Below are positions 19,933-28,732 of a DNA stretch of 64,000 bases, piece by piece; within the stretch, counting starts at the first letter, position 1; each line of letters starts with the position of its first letter. The position numbers and the translations under genes are program-made. Location of the stretch: assembly GCF_004136315.1 (NCBI RefSeq), contig NZ_CP029562.1, forward strand, positions 372,001-436,000, given 5' to 3'. The notes below the pieces were generated by a model. That model saw nothing but the letters and a program-made list of their open reading frames with translations, searched no databases and was not told the origin of the DNA. Source of the stretch: Mesorhizobium sp. Pch-S. GTDB taxonomy: Bacteria; Pseudomonadota; Alphaproteobacteria; Rhizobiales; Rhizobiaceae.

Positions 19933-20741
19933 TTCCTTGCCCCCACCTCGGAAACTTCGCCGGATTTGATGAGACGCACCGTGCCGCGCCGTCCGTTGCC
20001 CGAGACGAGGTAGTCGGCTTCGCTCACGTTCTTCTCCTGGGTGTCCTTGATCGAGCGCAGCGCCAGCGTCAGCCGATCGGCCATCTGCTGCGCCACGGTG
20101 ATGATCTCGGCCTGCTGGGGCGTGAGTTCCAGCGTCGCCGTCTGGCCAACGCGGGTCTTCTTGCCTTCTTCGTCTTCCTGGATGGTCTGGTCGATCGCCA
20201 GGACCCGGATGTTCTTCAGAATGGTTTCCGTCGTGAAGCCACCACCGCTGTTCGCCGGATCGGCCTTGCGCGTCATGATGACGTCGACGAAATCGTTCGG
20301 CAGGATAAAACCGCCGGCAGACGTATCCGCGGCAATCGCCGTTGCAACGGCCCGGGTGCCGGACGGCAGTATGGAGGACATGAAACTCTGCCCCTCGCCG
20401 ATGAGCTTGGAGCGGCGGACCGGTTCACCGGTATACATGGCAACGCGCGCGACCGAGCTCTTGAGCTTTTCAGCGGCTTCGGGGTCGCTGGCGCGGGTGA
20501 TGAAGTTGGGATTCACGCCGTCGGCCGGCCAGGATTCCCATTTGATGCTGGATTCGAGCGGACTTCCCATCGCGACGTCGGCGCTCAGCACCAGTACGTC
20601 CTCCAGCGCGATTGTTGGCTGCTGGGGGCCTGTTTCGACGATTTGAGGTGCCGGCGGAACGGCCATGTTCTTGGCGACATAGCCGGCACCGCCCGCAGCG
20701 GCCACCGCCACACTCAAAATAATCAACCGGGATGCCGGCAT
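19929..20741 (-). CDS. cpaB: CpaB/RcpC pilus assembly protein
   Basis: A 270-residue periplasmic protein with one N-terminal membrane anchor (LIILSVAVAAAGGAGYVAKNM), a SAF domain (ALEDVLVLSADVAMGSPL) and the RcpC domain (AVATAIAADTSAGGFILPNDFVDVI). It is thought to act with the secretin. ATG at 20741 is chosen; a TTG start 21 bases upstream is in frame. It is separated from cpaA by 177 bases, which hold a possible CtrA half-site. Confidence 0.94.
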   Translation of the reverse strand: MPASRLIILSVAVAAAGGAGYVAKNMAVPPAPQIVETGPQQPTIALEDVLVLSADVAMGSPLESSIKWESWPADGVNPNFITRASDPEAAEKLKSSVARVAMYTGEPVRRSKLIGEGQSFMSSILPSGTRAVATAIAADTSAGGFILPNDFVDVIMTRKADPANSGGGFTTETILKNIRVLAIDQTIQEDEEGKKTRVGQTATLELTPQQAEIITVAQQMADRLTLALRSIKDTQEKNVSEADYLVSGNGRRGTVRLIKSGEVSEVGARK

Positions 20742-20806
20742 CGCCCCAATCCACCCTGACAAACCACCTTAGCCAGGTCGGACTGTGCGTCCAAAATCGT
20801 CAAATT

Positions 20807-20814
20807 ATGGTTAA
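20807..20814 (-). promoter_or_regulatory. CtrA-like half-site upstream of cpaB
   Basis: TTAACCAT on the minus strand, about 66 bases before the cpaB ATG. It matches the alphaproteobacterial CtrA half-site exactly; short enough to occur by chance. Confidence 0.3.
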
Positions 20815-20918
20815 TGGAGTTCTAATTCGACGATCTAGAGGAATCGGTTTCCAATGGCCGCGCAGACACCCGCAAGGACAGTACAACCAAAAACTTCCGT
20901 GATCGACACGGTTTGCAA

Positions 20919-21436
20919 CTAGACCGAGAGCTTCGCCAAGGCCCACAGCACCAGCGGCGATTCCGGAAAAGCAAGCAAACCGCCCAGGCCCAGTGCAATT
21001 CCGTAAGGCACGCCCACCTTTTCGTCGGCGAAATGGCGAAGGAACGCATTGTGGCTGGTAAGCAATGCCAGCGGCGATTTCCGGTAGACGAGAATGGCGA
21101 GCGTCAATCGCCGCCGATGAGGGATGCAAACACCAGATACTGGAGAAGGTTCATGTTGAAGCCCATCCAGATGGAGGTTGCAGCCAGAAGCTTGGCATCG
21201 CCCCCGCCCATGCCACCGATGGCAAACAGGCCGAAAGTAACGCACAGGACCAGCATGCCGGTTGCCAGATGCAGACCGTAAGCAGCCCAATCCATGCCGG
21301 TGAACGGTGCCACTGCCATGAAGGTCACAGTCAGAACCACCGACACACGGTTGGCGATCGTCATCGACAGCATGTCTGAGACCGCCGCGAACAGCATGCA
21401 GAAGGGAAAGACGACAAAGATCAGTGCTACAAGCAT
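20919..21436 (-). pseudogene. cpaA: CpaA/TadV prepilin peptidase, frameshifted
   Basis: An A24-family membrane peptidase that cleaves and methylates Flp prepilins. The first 109 codons run in one frame and contain both catalytic Asp motifs (SDMLSMTIANRVS and GMGGGDAKLLAA). At about 21108 the frame hits TGA in GGCGGCGATTGACG. The rest of the protein continues in the next frame (LTLAILVYRKSPLALL, VGVPYGIALGLGGLL) to a stop at 20919. A single missing base restores one protein of about 171 residues, the family length. It may be a real mutation or a sequencing error. If real, the cell would lack the last membrane part. Confidence 0.85.
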
Positions 21437-21640
21437 GGCCTGCCATGGAATGAACAGCGATGGGAAGACTCTAGTCCAACTCAGTTAAGGATAGATGAGC
21501 CGAACCACACAAAAGCCACGTATACTGCCTGCAGGCCGAGTCCATCGCACCGTTTTGCCCCCACCGACCAGGGCCATTTAACCCTTGGTTCACCAATCTC
21601 GTTCATCTTCCTTTCGATTTTTACCGTGCCGGAGACCGAG

Positions 21641-22057
21641 ATGTCCCTGTCGAAACCGCTGATCGTGGCCATGGCCATCGCCGCCACGATTGCCTCACCC
21701 GCCTGGGCCGAGGTCGGTATCGAGGTTACCATGAACCAGGCCAGGATCGTGAAACTGCCACGGGCTGCCGACACCGTGGTCATCGGCAATTCGGCCATCG
21801 CCGATGCTGCCGTACAGGATGCCTCCACAATCGTGCTGACCGGCAAGGGTTTCGGCGTCACCAACATCGTGGCTCTCGACAGTCAGGGCAGCCCTATCCT
21901 GGACGAGCAGGTCACAGTCGTTCGCCAGGCCGTCAGCTCGGTCCGTATCTATCGACGCTCGCAGGTCCAGACGATGTCGTGCACGCCCTACTGCGAGAGC
22001 GCGACGAAGACCGAAGCCGAGAAGGTTTCCGAGACAGAAATGAACGCCGGCCAGTAA
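21641..22057 (+). CDS. Stand-alone pilus-assembly N-terminal domain protein
   Basis: A 138-residue exported protein (signal peptide ending SPAWAE). Its mature part aligns by eye with the N-terminal domain of CpaC: VKLPRAADTVVIGNSAIADA, then GKGFGVTNIVALDSQG. It therefore belongs to the pilus-assembly N-terminal domain family but lacks a secretin barrel. The tail carries CTPYCES, a C-x3-C pair, and is very acidic. It diverges from cpaA and precedes two TadE-like genes, so a pilus role is likely. ATG at 21641 has GGAG at seven bases. Confidence 0.85.
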   Translation: MSLSKPLIVAMAIAATIASPAWAEVGIEVTMNQARIVKLPRAADTVVIGNSAIADAAVQDASTIVLTGKGFGVTNIVALDSQGSPILDEQVTVVRQAVSSVRIYRRSQVQTMSCTPYCESATKTEAEKVSETEMNAGQ

Positions 22058-22089
22058 GCGGCTTCGAAGACGTTCGGTGCTCAGTCTGG

Positions 22090-22104
22090 TTAAGCTCGGG
22101 TAAA
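22090..22104. promoter_or_regulatory. Possible CtrA site (TTAA-N7-TAAA)
   Basis: TTAA, seven bases, then TAAA, about 95 bases upstream of the first TadE-like gene. This is one base away from the TTAA-N7-TTAA CtrA consensus. Confidence 0.3.
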
Positions 22105-22196
22105 GACTTCATCCGCTACTTTATGGATCTGCAAAACGGGCCTTCAACAGGTTTGGTCTAGGCTTCCGGCGGGTTCGGCTTGAGGGTTCCAGGCGT

Positions 22197-22793
22197 ATGG
22201 GGCAGGAAGACAAACGCGATAAGGCGCGCGCGACGCGGCGTGTTGGCTTTCTTGCCCGTTTCGCACGCGATCGTCGTGGCAGCACAGCCATCGAATTCGC
22301 AGCTCTCGCCATCCCCTTCGCGCTGCTTGTCTTCGCGATCCTCGAGAGCTGCCTTTCCTTTGCCGGCCAGGAAGTGCTGACAAATGCCACCGACGATCTC
22401 GCTCGCCAGTTGCGGACCGGCCAGCTTAAGGCCAATGCCGTCACCGTCGAGTCCCTGAAGACGAAGATTTGCGACCGGCTCAACGTGCTGACGGTCAACG
22501 ACTGCACCAACCGCCTGAAGATCGACCTGCGTAACTACGCATCGTACAAGGATGCAGCGGATCATTCCTACCAGATCGTCAATGGCGACATCGTGCTCAT
22601 GGACGGAGCCAATGTGGATTCCAAGCAGTTCGTCGCCGAACCTGGCGGCGAACAAACGATCAACATGCTGCGCGTCTTCTACAAATGGCCGGTGTTCACC
22701 GACCTGCTGAAAAAATCGATGGCCAACCTGAAGGACGGCTCCACCCTGCATTTTGCAACCAATACCTGGTCGAACGAACCTTTTGGCAAGTGA
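22197..22793 (+). CDS. TadE-like pseudopilin 1
   Basis: A 198-residue TadE/TadG-like protein. After a basic N-terminus comes the prepilin-like helix DRRGSTAIEFAALAIPFALLV near residue 28, where Gly-Ser-Thr-Ala-Ile-Glu-Phe matches the cleavage region of Flp-type pseudopilins. The periplasmic part has three Cys, two of which (KICDRL and VNDCTN) could pair. TadE and TadF are minor pilins processed by CpaA, so its maturation depends on the peptidase encoded next to it. Confidence 0.85.
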   Translation: MGQEDKRDKARATRRVGFLARFARDRRGSTAIEFAALAIPFALLVFAILESCLSFAGQEVLTNATDDLARQLRTGQLKANAVTVESLKTKICDRLNVLTVNDCTNRLKIDLRNYASYKDAADHSYQIVNGDIVLMDGANVDSKQFVAEPGGEQTINMLRVFYKWPVFTDLLKKSMANLKDGSTLHFATNTWSNEPFGK

Positions 22794-22819
22794 CCGGGTA
22801 CCCTCGCGAAGGAACCGAA

Positions 22820-23446
22820 ATGCAGCTTCAAATGCCGAAATGGCCGACGGTTGCAAGGCTCACGGCCGCCGCGAAGAGGCTCGGCAGGGACAATCGCGGC
22901 GTAGCAGCGGTCGAATTCGCCTTCCTGGCTCCCATTCTGCTCATGATGTACTTCCTGACCCTGGAGGCGTCGCAAGCGATCGAAACCAACAAGAAGGTAA
23001 GTCGCCTCGGCAGCATGGTGGCTGATCTGATCGCGCAGAATCCAGCGAGTTCCATCACCAAGAGCGATATCCAAAGCGTGATGGATATCGGCAAGACGAC
23101 GCTGCTGCCCTATGCTCGCTCCAAACCGACGATTACGATCACCGGCCTGCAGCTGACCTCGGATCCGACACCAAAAGCCAAGGTTGCATGGTCGCGCAAG
23201 CTGGACGCCGATACTTTCAGCCAAGGTCTTGCGGTGGGCACAGAAGTCACAATTCCTTCCGCGCTCGCTATCAAGGATACATTCCTGGTCAAGGTGGACA
23301 GCAACCTCGACTACAAACCGCTGATCATCTGGTCGGCAGGGGGTGAGCAGCTTGGACTGCTCAACACCTTCAAGAGCATCGCGATGGGCGAGAGCTATCT
23401 GCTGCGGCCACGCACCGTATCGAAACTCGATTGCACGGACTGCTAA
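22820..23446 (+). CDS. TadE-like pseudopilin 2
   Basis: A 208-residue relative of the preceding protein with the same architecture: basic N-terminus, DNRGVAAVEFAFLAPILLMMY near residue 28, and a periplasmic domain of about 155 residues ending SKLDCTDC. It follows after 26 bases, so the two are co-transcribed. AAGGAACCG precedes the ATG at 22820. Its stop overlaps the convergent stop of the PhnD-like gene by four bases. Confidence 0.85.
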   Translation: MQLQMPKWPTVARLTAAAKRLGRDNRGVAAVEFAFLAPILLMMYFLTLEASQAIETNKKVSRLGSMVADLIAQNPASSITKSDIQSVMDIGKTTLLPYARSKPTITITGLQLTSDPTPKAKVAWSRKLDADTFSQGLAVGTEVTIPSALAIKDTFLVKVDSNLDYKPLIIWSAGGEQLGLLNTFKSIAMGESYLLRPRTVSKLDCTDC

Positions 23447-24402
23447 CGGACAGGTTCGTCGTTCGCTCGATCAGGTTCCGGTACCGGCTGGACAACCTCG
23501 CGCAGGATCGTTTCAGCCACTGCGTAGTCACGGTGGCTGACGGCAGCGAACCCGCCGGAGTGTCTGGGCTCCAGCAGGCCGTATGTTTCCGGCGTCTGCC
23601 CCTTGAGATTGGTCAGGAAGACCAAAAGACGCCGCTTGGCTTCCGGATCGAGGTTTTTCAACACAGCGTGCGGTCCATAGCGCAGCAGACCCGATTGCCA
23701 GATCACCTGAAGCGAACCCGCAGGCAGACCCGCCTCCGTCAATCTTGCGGTCGTGCCACCGGCCGCCGCATCGCTGCCGGAACCAGACGGTGTCCAGCCG
23801 AAGATGGCATCGGCCTTGTTGTCGACCAGCATCGCCTCGGCAGCAGAGGCCGAGGGGGCGCGCTCCAGAAACGGGCTCGCCTGCGAAAAGGAAATCTGGG
23901 CCGACGCCAGTTCCGCCAGAGGCAGCAGCCAGCCCGCAATGCTTTCTGCCGGTCCCACCGCGATACGATGCGCGGCCATGGCCTGTGGTGCGGAGACCTT
24001 TCCGTCCCGGGTGATCAGGATCGAACGGATACCGGTCGCCCCGTCGTCATCCGTCGGCGCGACAAGCGGCTCGACGCAGCCGCAGCGCTCGGACGCCGCC
24101 GCATAGGCCAGTGCAGAATAGATTGCGTATTCGACGCGGCCGGCCGCCTGCGCGTCGATCAGCGTCGCGTAGTCCGGTGCGACCAGGAACTCGACCTTCA
24201 TGCCGAGCGCCATGGAATAGGCCCGCGTCAAGGCTGAAAGACCAGGCACCGTGTTGCCAGCGCCTGGTTCCGCGACGATCCCGATCCTGAATGTGCCGAT
24301 GTCGTCGCGCCAATCGGCGTGTGCGGGCGAAATGGCGATGGTCAGTGCCGCCGTGGTGGCCAGGATCTTCAAACGGCGCAGGAGACGAAAACGACGCAGC
24401 AT
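23443..24402 (-). CDS. PhnD-like periplasmic substrate-binding protein
   Basis: A 319-residue exported solute-binding protein: signal peptide ([19 protein letters not shown]), then the phosphate/phosphonate-binding type fold ([38 protein letters not shown]). PhnD-class proteins bind phosphonates or other oxyanions for an ABC importer. No permease or ATPase gene lies nearby, so it is an orphan, and the ligand cannot be inferred. It is bounded by convergent pilus genes and divergent deoB. Confidence 0.82.
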   Translation of the reverse strand: MLRRFRLLRRLKILATTAALTIAISPAHADWRDDIGTFRIGIVAEPGAGNTVPGLSALTRAYSMALGMKVEFLVAPDYATLIDAQAAGRVEYAIYSALAYAAASERCGCVEPLVAPTDDDGATGIRSILITRDGKVSAPQAMAAHRIAVGPAESIAGWLLPLAELASAQISFSQASPFLERAPSASAAEAMLVDNKADAIFGWTPSGSGSDAAAGGTTARLTEAGLPAGSLQVIWQSGLLRYGPHAVLKNLDPEAKRRLLVFLTNLKGQTPETYGLLEPRHSGGFAAVSHRDYAVAETILREVVQPVPEPDRANDEPVR

Positions 24403-24559
24403 CGGTCCAGGATTGATCCTCTTGCGCAATTCGGACGCGGCTTTGCAGAGAAGTCGCTTGCCTCCATTATCGACGCAAGCCGTTGCCGTTTGGTTTCCGA
24501 ATTGCCAACGCCGTTGCGCGATCCTATGTCTTGGCCGACAAACAAACCGACAGGCTCGA

Positions 24560-25795
24560 ATGGCGCGCGCTTTCATCTTCGTTCTGGATTCCTTCGGTAT
24601 CGGCGGCGCAGCCGACGCCGACAAATACGGCGACGCAGGCTCTGACACGTTTGGTCACATTGCCGAAGCCTGCGCCACGGGAAAGGCAGACCGTGACGGT
24701 CTCCGCAACGGACCGCTCGCCGTGCCCAACATGGCAGCACTCGGCCTCGGTCGCGCCGCCAGGACGGCAACGGGTTTTGTGTTTCCCGACGCCCCTGCCG
24801 GACAGGGTACTTTCCACGGCGCAGCGCAAGAGGTTTCGAGCGGCAAGGACACGCCCTCCGGTCATTGGGAGATCGCTGCTCTGCCGGTTCGTTTCGACTG
24901 GGGCTATTTCCCCAATACCATCCCGGCCTTTCCCGCCTCGCTCACCGAAGCGATGATCCATGAAGGCAAGGTGCCGGGCATCCTCGCCAATCGCCACGCA
25001 TCGGGAACCGGCGTGATCGAAGAGTTCGGCGAGGAACACATCCGCACCGGTATGCCGATCTGCTACACGTCGGTGGATTCCGTGCTGCAGATCGCCGCGC
25101 ACGAAGCCCATTTCGGCCTCGAAAGGCTGTATGATTTCTGCAAGATCGTGCGGCGACTTGTCGATCCGTTGAACATTGGCCGGGTCATCGCACGTCCCTT
25201 TATCGGCGAAACCGCTGCAACCTTCAGCCGCACACCCAACCGCCGCGATTTTTCCGTCCCCCCGCCCGAGCCGACACTTCTCGACCGACTGACGGCGCGC
25301 GGCAGCCGCGTCATCGCCGTCGGCAAGATCGGCGACATCTTTGCCCATCGCGGCATTTCGGAGGTGCGGAAAGCGCCGGGCAACATGGCGATGTTCGACA
25401 AGGCGCTCACCGCGATCGACGATGCGCGCGACGGTGATTTCGTCTTCGCCAATTTCGTCGACTTCGATACCGATTTCGGTCATCGCCGTGATGTCGCCGG
25501 CTATGCAGCGGCGCTCGAAGCTTTCGACAAGCGCATCCCCGAAGCCCTGGCAAAACTGCGGACTGGCGATCTCTTCATCTTGACCGCCGACCACGGCAAC
25601 GACCCGACCTGGCGGGGCACAGACCACACACGTGAGCGAATTCCAGTGATCGGCATGGCCCCGGGCCTTAAAGGTGGCGACATCGGACTCAGACCAACTT
25701 TTGCCGACATCGGCGAAACCGTGGCCGAACATCTCGGCCTGGCGACTGGGCGCCATGGCACCTCGTTCCTCGCTGAGCTTGGTGACCATGCCTGA
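24560..25795 (+). CDS. deoB: Phosphopentomutase
   Basis: Interconverts ribose-1- or deoxyribose-1-phosphate and the 5-phosphates in nucleoside salvage. The 411-residue alkaline-phosphatase-superfamily enzyme has metal-binding [19 protein letters not shown] at the N-terminus, the phosphorylated Thr region [12 protein letters not shown] near residue 95, and the C-terminal ligands in [19 protein letters not shown]. The ATG at 24560 gives the usual N-terminus [11 protein letters not shown]. It overlaps mutM by eight bases. Confidence 0.95.
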   Translation: MARAFIFVLDSFGIGGAADADKYGDAGSDTFGHIAEACATGKADRDGLRNGPLAVPNMAALGLGRAARTATGFVFPDAPAGQGTFHGAAQEVSSGKDTPSGHWEIAALPVRFDWGYFPNTIPAFPASLTEAMIHEGKVPGILANRHASGTGVIEEFGEEHIRTGMPICYTSVDSVLQIAAHEAHFGLERLYDFCKIVRRLVDPLNIGRVIARPFIGETAATFSRTPNRRDFSVPPPEPTLLDRLTARGSRVIAVGKIGDIFAHRGISEVRKAPGNMAMFDKALTAIDDARDGDFVFANFVDFDTDFGHRRDVAGYAAALEAFDKRIPEALAKLRTGDLFILTADHGNDPTWRGTDHTRERIPVIGMAPGLKGGDIGLRPTFADIGETVAEHLGLATGRHGTSFLAELGDHA

Positions 25796-26678
25796 ATTGC
25801 CAGAAGTTGAAACCGTTCGGCGCGGGCTGCAACCGGTCATGGAAGGTGCCCGCATCACGGCCGTGGAGGCGCGCCGCCCTGATCTGCGCTTTCCTTTCCC
25901 GGAACGCTTCGTCGAACGTCTCCAGGGCAGACGTATCACCGCGCTTGGCCGACGCGCCAAATATCTGACCATGCACCTGGATGACGGGCCATTGCTGATC
26001 TGCCATCTCGGCATGTCCGGCTCCTTTCGCATCGAACAGGCCAATGGCACCGATATGCCGGGTGACTTTCACCATGAGCGTTCGAAAGCCGAAGCGCACG
26101 ACCATGTCGTATTCCATCTCGAGCCGGCGCTCGGAGGCGAGGCGCGTGTCGTTTTCAATGACCCACGTCGCTTCGGCTTCATGCTGTTCGGTGAAGGCAC
26201 GGCCGGCGAGCACCCCATGCTGAAGGATCTCGGCATCGAACCGACCGGCAATGCTCTGGACGGCCCGCTGCTTGCCTCCCTCTTCGAGGGCCGCAAGACG
26301 CCGCTCAAGGCGGCGTTGCTCGATCAGCGACTGATTGCCGGCCTCGGCAATATCTATGTCTCGGAAGCGCTGTGGCGTGCCGGCCTTTTACCGACGCGCG
26401 CGGCCGGCACGATTTCCGGAACCGGCAGGAAGGCTCGAGAGCAAAGCGAAAAGCTGGCCGTGGCGGTGCGTTCGGTGATCGCCGACGCGATCGCAGCCGG
26501 AGGCTCTTCGCTGAAAGACTATGTGCATACGGACGGCTCGCTGGGTTATTTCCAGCACTCCTTCGCCGTTTATGACCGTGAGGGAGAGGCCTGCTCCAAG
26601 CCGGGCTGTGGCGGGCATATCGAACGGATCGTTCAAAGCGGCCGCTCCACGTTCTATTGCCGCTCCTGCCAGGAGTAG
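25788..26678 (+). CDS. mutM: Formamidopyrimidine-DNA glycosylase
   Basis: A base-excision repair enzyme that removes 8-oxoguanine and nicks the site. The 296-residue protein begins [14 protein letters not shown], with the catalytic N-terminal Pro and Glu. [17 protein letters not shown] is the helix-two-turn-helix, and the C-terminal zinc finger has two CxxC-like pairs (CSKPGC and CRSC). Start and length are standard. The start lies inside the end of deoB. Confidence 0.96.
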   Translation: MPELPEVETVRRGLQPVMEGARITAVEARRPDLRFPFPERFVERLQGRRITALGRRAKYLTMHLDDGPLLICHLGMSGSFRIEQANGTDMPGDFHHERSKAEAHDHVVFHLEPALGGEARVVFNDPRRFGFMLFGEGTAGEHPMLKDLGIEPTGNALDGPLLASLFEGRKTPLKAALLDQRLIAGLGNIYVSEALWRAGLLPTRAAGTISGTGRKAREQSEKLAVAVRSVIADAIAAGGSSLKDYVHTDGSLGYFQHSFAVYDREGEACSKPGCGGHIERIVQSGRSTFYCRSCQE

Positions 26679-26714
26679 GTTAGACGGGTCTCACCGCAAT
26701 GAGGAGACCCAGCC

Positions 26715-27488
26715 ATGGCCTATGAAACCATCATCGCCGAAACCCGCGGCAAGGTCGGGCTGATCACGCTGAACCGGCCCAAGGCGCTGAATGCGCTGAA
26801 TTCACAGGTGCTCGCCGACATCCTCGAGGCGGTGAAAGCCTTCGAAGCTGACGCCAACGTCGGGGCAATGGTGATTACCGGATCCGAAAAGGCCTTCGCC
26901 GCCGGCGCCGACATCAAGGAGATGCAGACTAAGACCTATGTCGAGGCCTTCATGCAGGACTTCTTCGTCGGCTGGGAGGAGCTCACCCGCGCCCGCAAGC
27001 CGGTGATCGCGGCAGTGGCCGGTTATGCGCTGGGCGGCGGCTGTGAGCTGGCGATGATGTGCGATTTCATCATCGCCGCCGACAATGCCAAGTTCGGCCA
27101 GCCCGAAATCACGCTGGGCGTCATGCCCGGCATGGGTGGGTCGCAGAGGCTGACACGCTTTGTCGGCAAGTCCAAAGCCATGGACATGGTGCTGACGGGA
27201 CGCATGATGGACGCTGCGGAAGCGGAGCGCTGCGGTCTCGTCTCGCGTATCGTGCCGGCGGCTGAGCTCCTCGACGAGGCGCTGAAGGCCGCAACCAAGA
27301 TCGCCGACTTCTCTCTGCCGGCCGTCATGATGGCCAAGGAAGCCGTGAACCGCTCCTACGAGACGACGCTGGCCGAAGGCCTGCGATTCGAACGGCGTGT
27401 TTTCCACTCGATGTTTGCGCTCGATGACCAAAAGGAAGGCATGGCCGCTTTCGCCGAGAAGAGAAAAGCCAACTTCAGCAACCGTTGA
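26715..27488 (+). CDS. Enoyl-CoA hydratase
   Basis: A 257-residue crotonase-fold enzyme that hydrates trans-2-enoyl-CoA in fatty acid beta-oxidation. The oxyanion-hole segments are [11 protein letters not shown] near residue 60 and [14 protein letters not shown] near 98; catalytic glutamates are in GGCELA and the [12 protein letters not shown] loop. AATGAGGAGACC precedes the ATG. The position between mutM and rpsT is common in rhizobia. Confidence 0.93.
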   Translation: MAYETIIAETRGKVGLITLNRPKALNALNSQVLADILEAVKAFEADANVGAMVITGSEKAFAAGADIKEMQTKTYVEAFMQDFFVGWEELTRARKPVIAAVAGYALGGGCELAMMCDFIIAADNAKFGQPEITLGVMPGMGGSQRLTRFVGKSKAMDMVLTGRMMDAAEAERCGLVSRIVPAAELLDEALKAATKIADFSLPAVMMAKEAVNRSYETTLAEGLRFERRVFHSMFALDDQKEGMAAFAEKRKANFSNR

Positions 27489-27646
27489 GGCCGCCAATGC
27501 ACGGAAAATACACGCCAACGACGTTGACGCGTCGGAAAAGCTGAACTATAAGCCGCCACGACTGAGGCGGCCCTATGGCTGCCCATTGTTTTTTGCGCCC
27601 TGCGGCACGCCGCAAACGCTTACCACAGAGATAGAAGAGAGGCAGT

Positions 27647-27913
27647 ATGGCCAATACCTCGTCGGCCAAGAAGGCTACGCGCAAGATCGCCCGCCGTGCG
27701 GCAGTGAACAAGAACCGCCGTTCGCGCGTGCGTACCTATGTGCGGAAGATGGAAGAAGCGCTGGCAGCTGGCGACAAGGTTGCCGCCGAGGCCGCCTTCA
27801 AGGATGCCCAGCCGGAATTGATGCGCGCCGCCACCAAGGGCGTGCTGCACAAGAACACGGCTTCCCGCAAGGTCTCGCGCCTTGCCCAGCGCCTGAAGAC
27901 GCTGTCGGCCTAA
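27647..27913 (+). CDS. rpsT: 30S ribosomal protein S20
   Basis: An 88-residue basic protein that binds 16S rRNA in the small subunit. [27 protein letters not shown] is the typical N-terminus, and [18 protein letters not shown] the typical end. It is preceded by AGAGAGGC and followed by a clear terminator, so it is probably monocistronic. It sits just upstream of the dnaA regulatory region. Confidence 0.97.
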   Translation: MANTSSAKKATRKIARRAAVNKNRRSRVRTYVRKMEEALAAGDKVAAEAAFKDAQPELMRAATKGVLHKNTASRKVSRLAQRLKTLSA

Positions 27914-27940
27914 GCCACAAGGCATCACGAAATTCTGAGA

Positions 27941-27967
27941 ACCCGGCGCTCACGCGTCGGGTTTTTT
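27941..27967 (+). terminator. rpsT terminator
   Basis: ACCCGGCGC and GCGTCGGGT form a hairpin (one mismatch) followed by TTTTTT. Confidence 0.85.
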
Positions 27968-28732
27968 CGTTTGCCGGCAAGGACTTGAAATGAACGTTCA
28001 ACAACTGCCGCTACGGCAGTTATCGAACATGTCGAGAACTTTGCCGGCATCTTTGTTCAGGACGCGGTCACGAAACCACGACTGAATCCCGGACGGCATA
28101 AATAACCTTTTAACTTCAGCAGGTTAGCAAAGACCGACGCGGGATTGTCCACAGCTTGTTCACATCGCCAGCCGGGCTTCGGGAAGAACTCAATGTCAAG
28201 CGATTTTTTAAAAATTATTTCGCGCCAGCTACCCTTTTTCATATTCGCCGGAAAAGGGTTTGAATCACAAGAACTTTGCCTCGGGAGGCGCGCGTAAGGG
28301 GACCAAAAAGCCCCTCGGTGGTTGCCAGATTCGTTAAAAATCCGTTAGACGCGGCCTTGCCCTTTCCACAGCGATTTCTGTAATGTCTGGTCATCGAGAG
28401 GGGCGGGCCGTTAGGCTCTCGACCTAGCCCAAAAACAGGCAAAATCTGCAACGCGGGAGCAATTCCGCGAAAGGCTAGGTCTGTCCTTTCGATGCGTAGT
28501 GGGGACCGGGGTTAACAGGGCATGGCAGGTCGGACGTAGCTGGCATTTTTTGCCGGGTGGGTTCGTTTTGTCTTTGTCGCTTCGGGTTGCATCGATGGGG
28601 GTTGTTTACCCTTCCATGCGCTAGACCATGTTTCCAGCCAGCGGCGGCTGGAAGCTTGGGAGGTACCAGACCGCGAGAAGGCCGCGAAGATCGGCCCACC
28701 GGTACAAGTCAGACAAAGTAACGAGGATCTGA
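27968..28732. promoter_or_regulatory. Regulatory region upstream of dnaA with DnaA-box-like sites
   Basis: No credible gene lies in these 765 bases. Features seen: a perfect 8-bp palindrome AACTGCCG/CGGCAGTT at 28003-28021; two direct DnaA-box-like nonamers, TTGTCCACA at 28145 and TTGTTCACA at 28156, eleven bases apart; an AT-rich stretch with CGATTTTTTAAAAATTATTT near 28200; and a partial box TTTCCACA near 28364. This fits an autoregulated dnaA promoter. It might be part of an origin, but in rhizobia the chromosomal origin is usually described elsewhere, near hemE. Confidence 0.5.
28145..28164 (+). promoter_or_regulatory. Pair of DnaA-box-like nonamers
   Basis: TTGTCCACA and TTGTTCACA each differ slightly from TTATCCACA. 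They sit in the same orientation, one helical turn apart, about 570 bases before dnaA. Confidence 0.45.

Noticed and set aside
21100-21115. Programmed frameshift in cpaA
   Set aside because: GGCGGCGATTGACG has no slippery heptamer, and known CpaA proteins are not made this way.
21481-21640. Flp pilin gene before cpaA on the minus strand
   Set aside because: The short frame there (starting MNEIGEPRVKWPW) has no pilin helix or cleavage motif.
27968-28732. Chromosomal origin of replication
   Set aside because: Only two good DnaA-box-like sites are seen, and rhizobial origins are usually placed near hemE; kept as a regulatory region.
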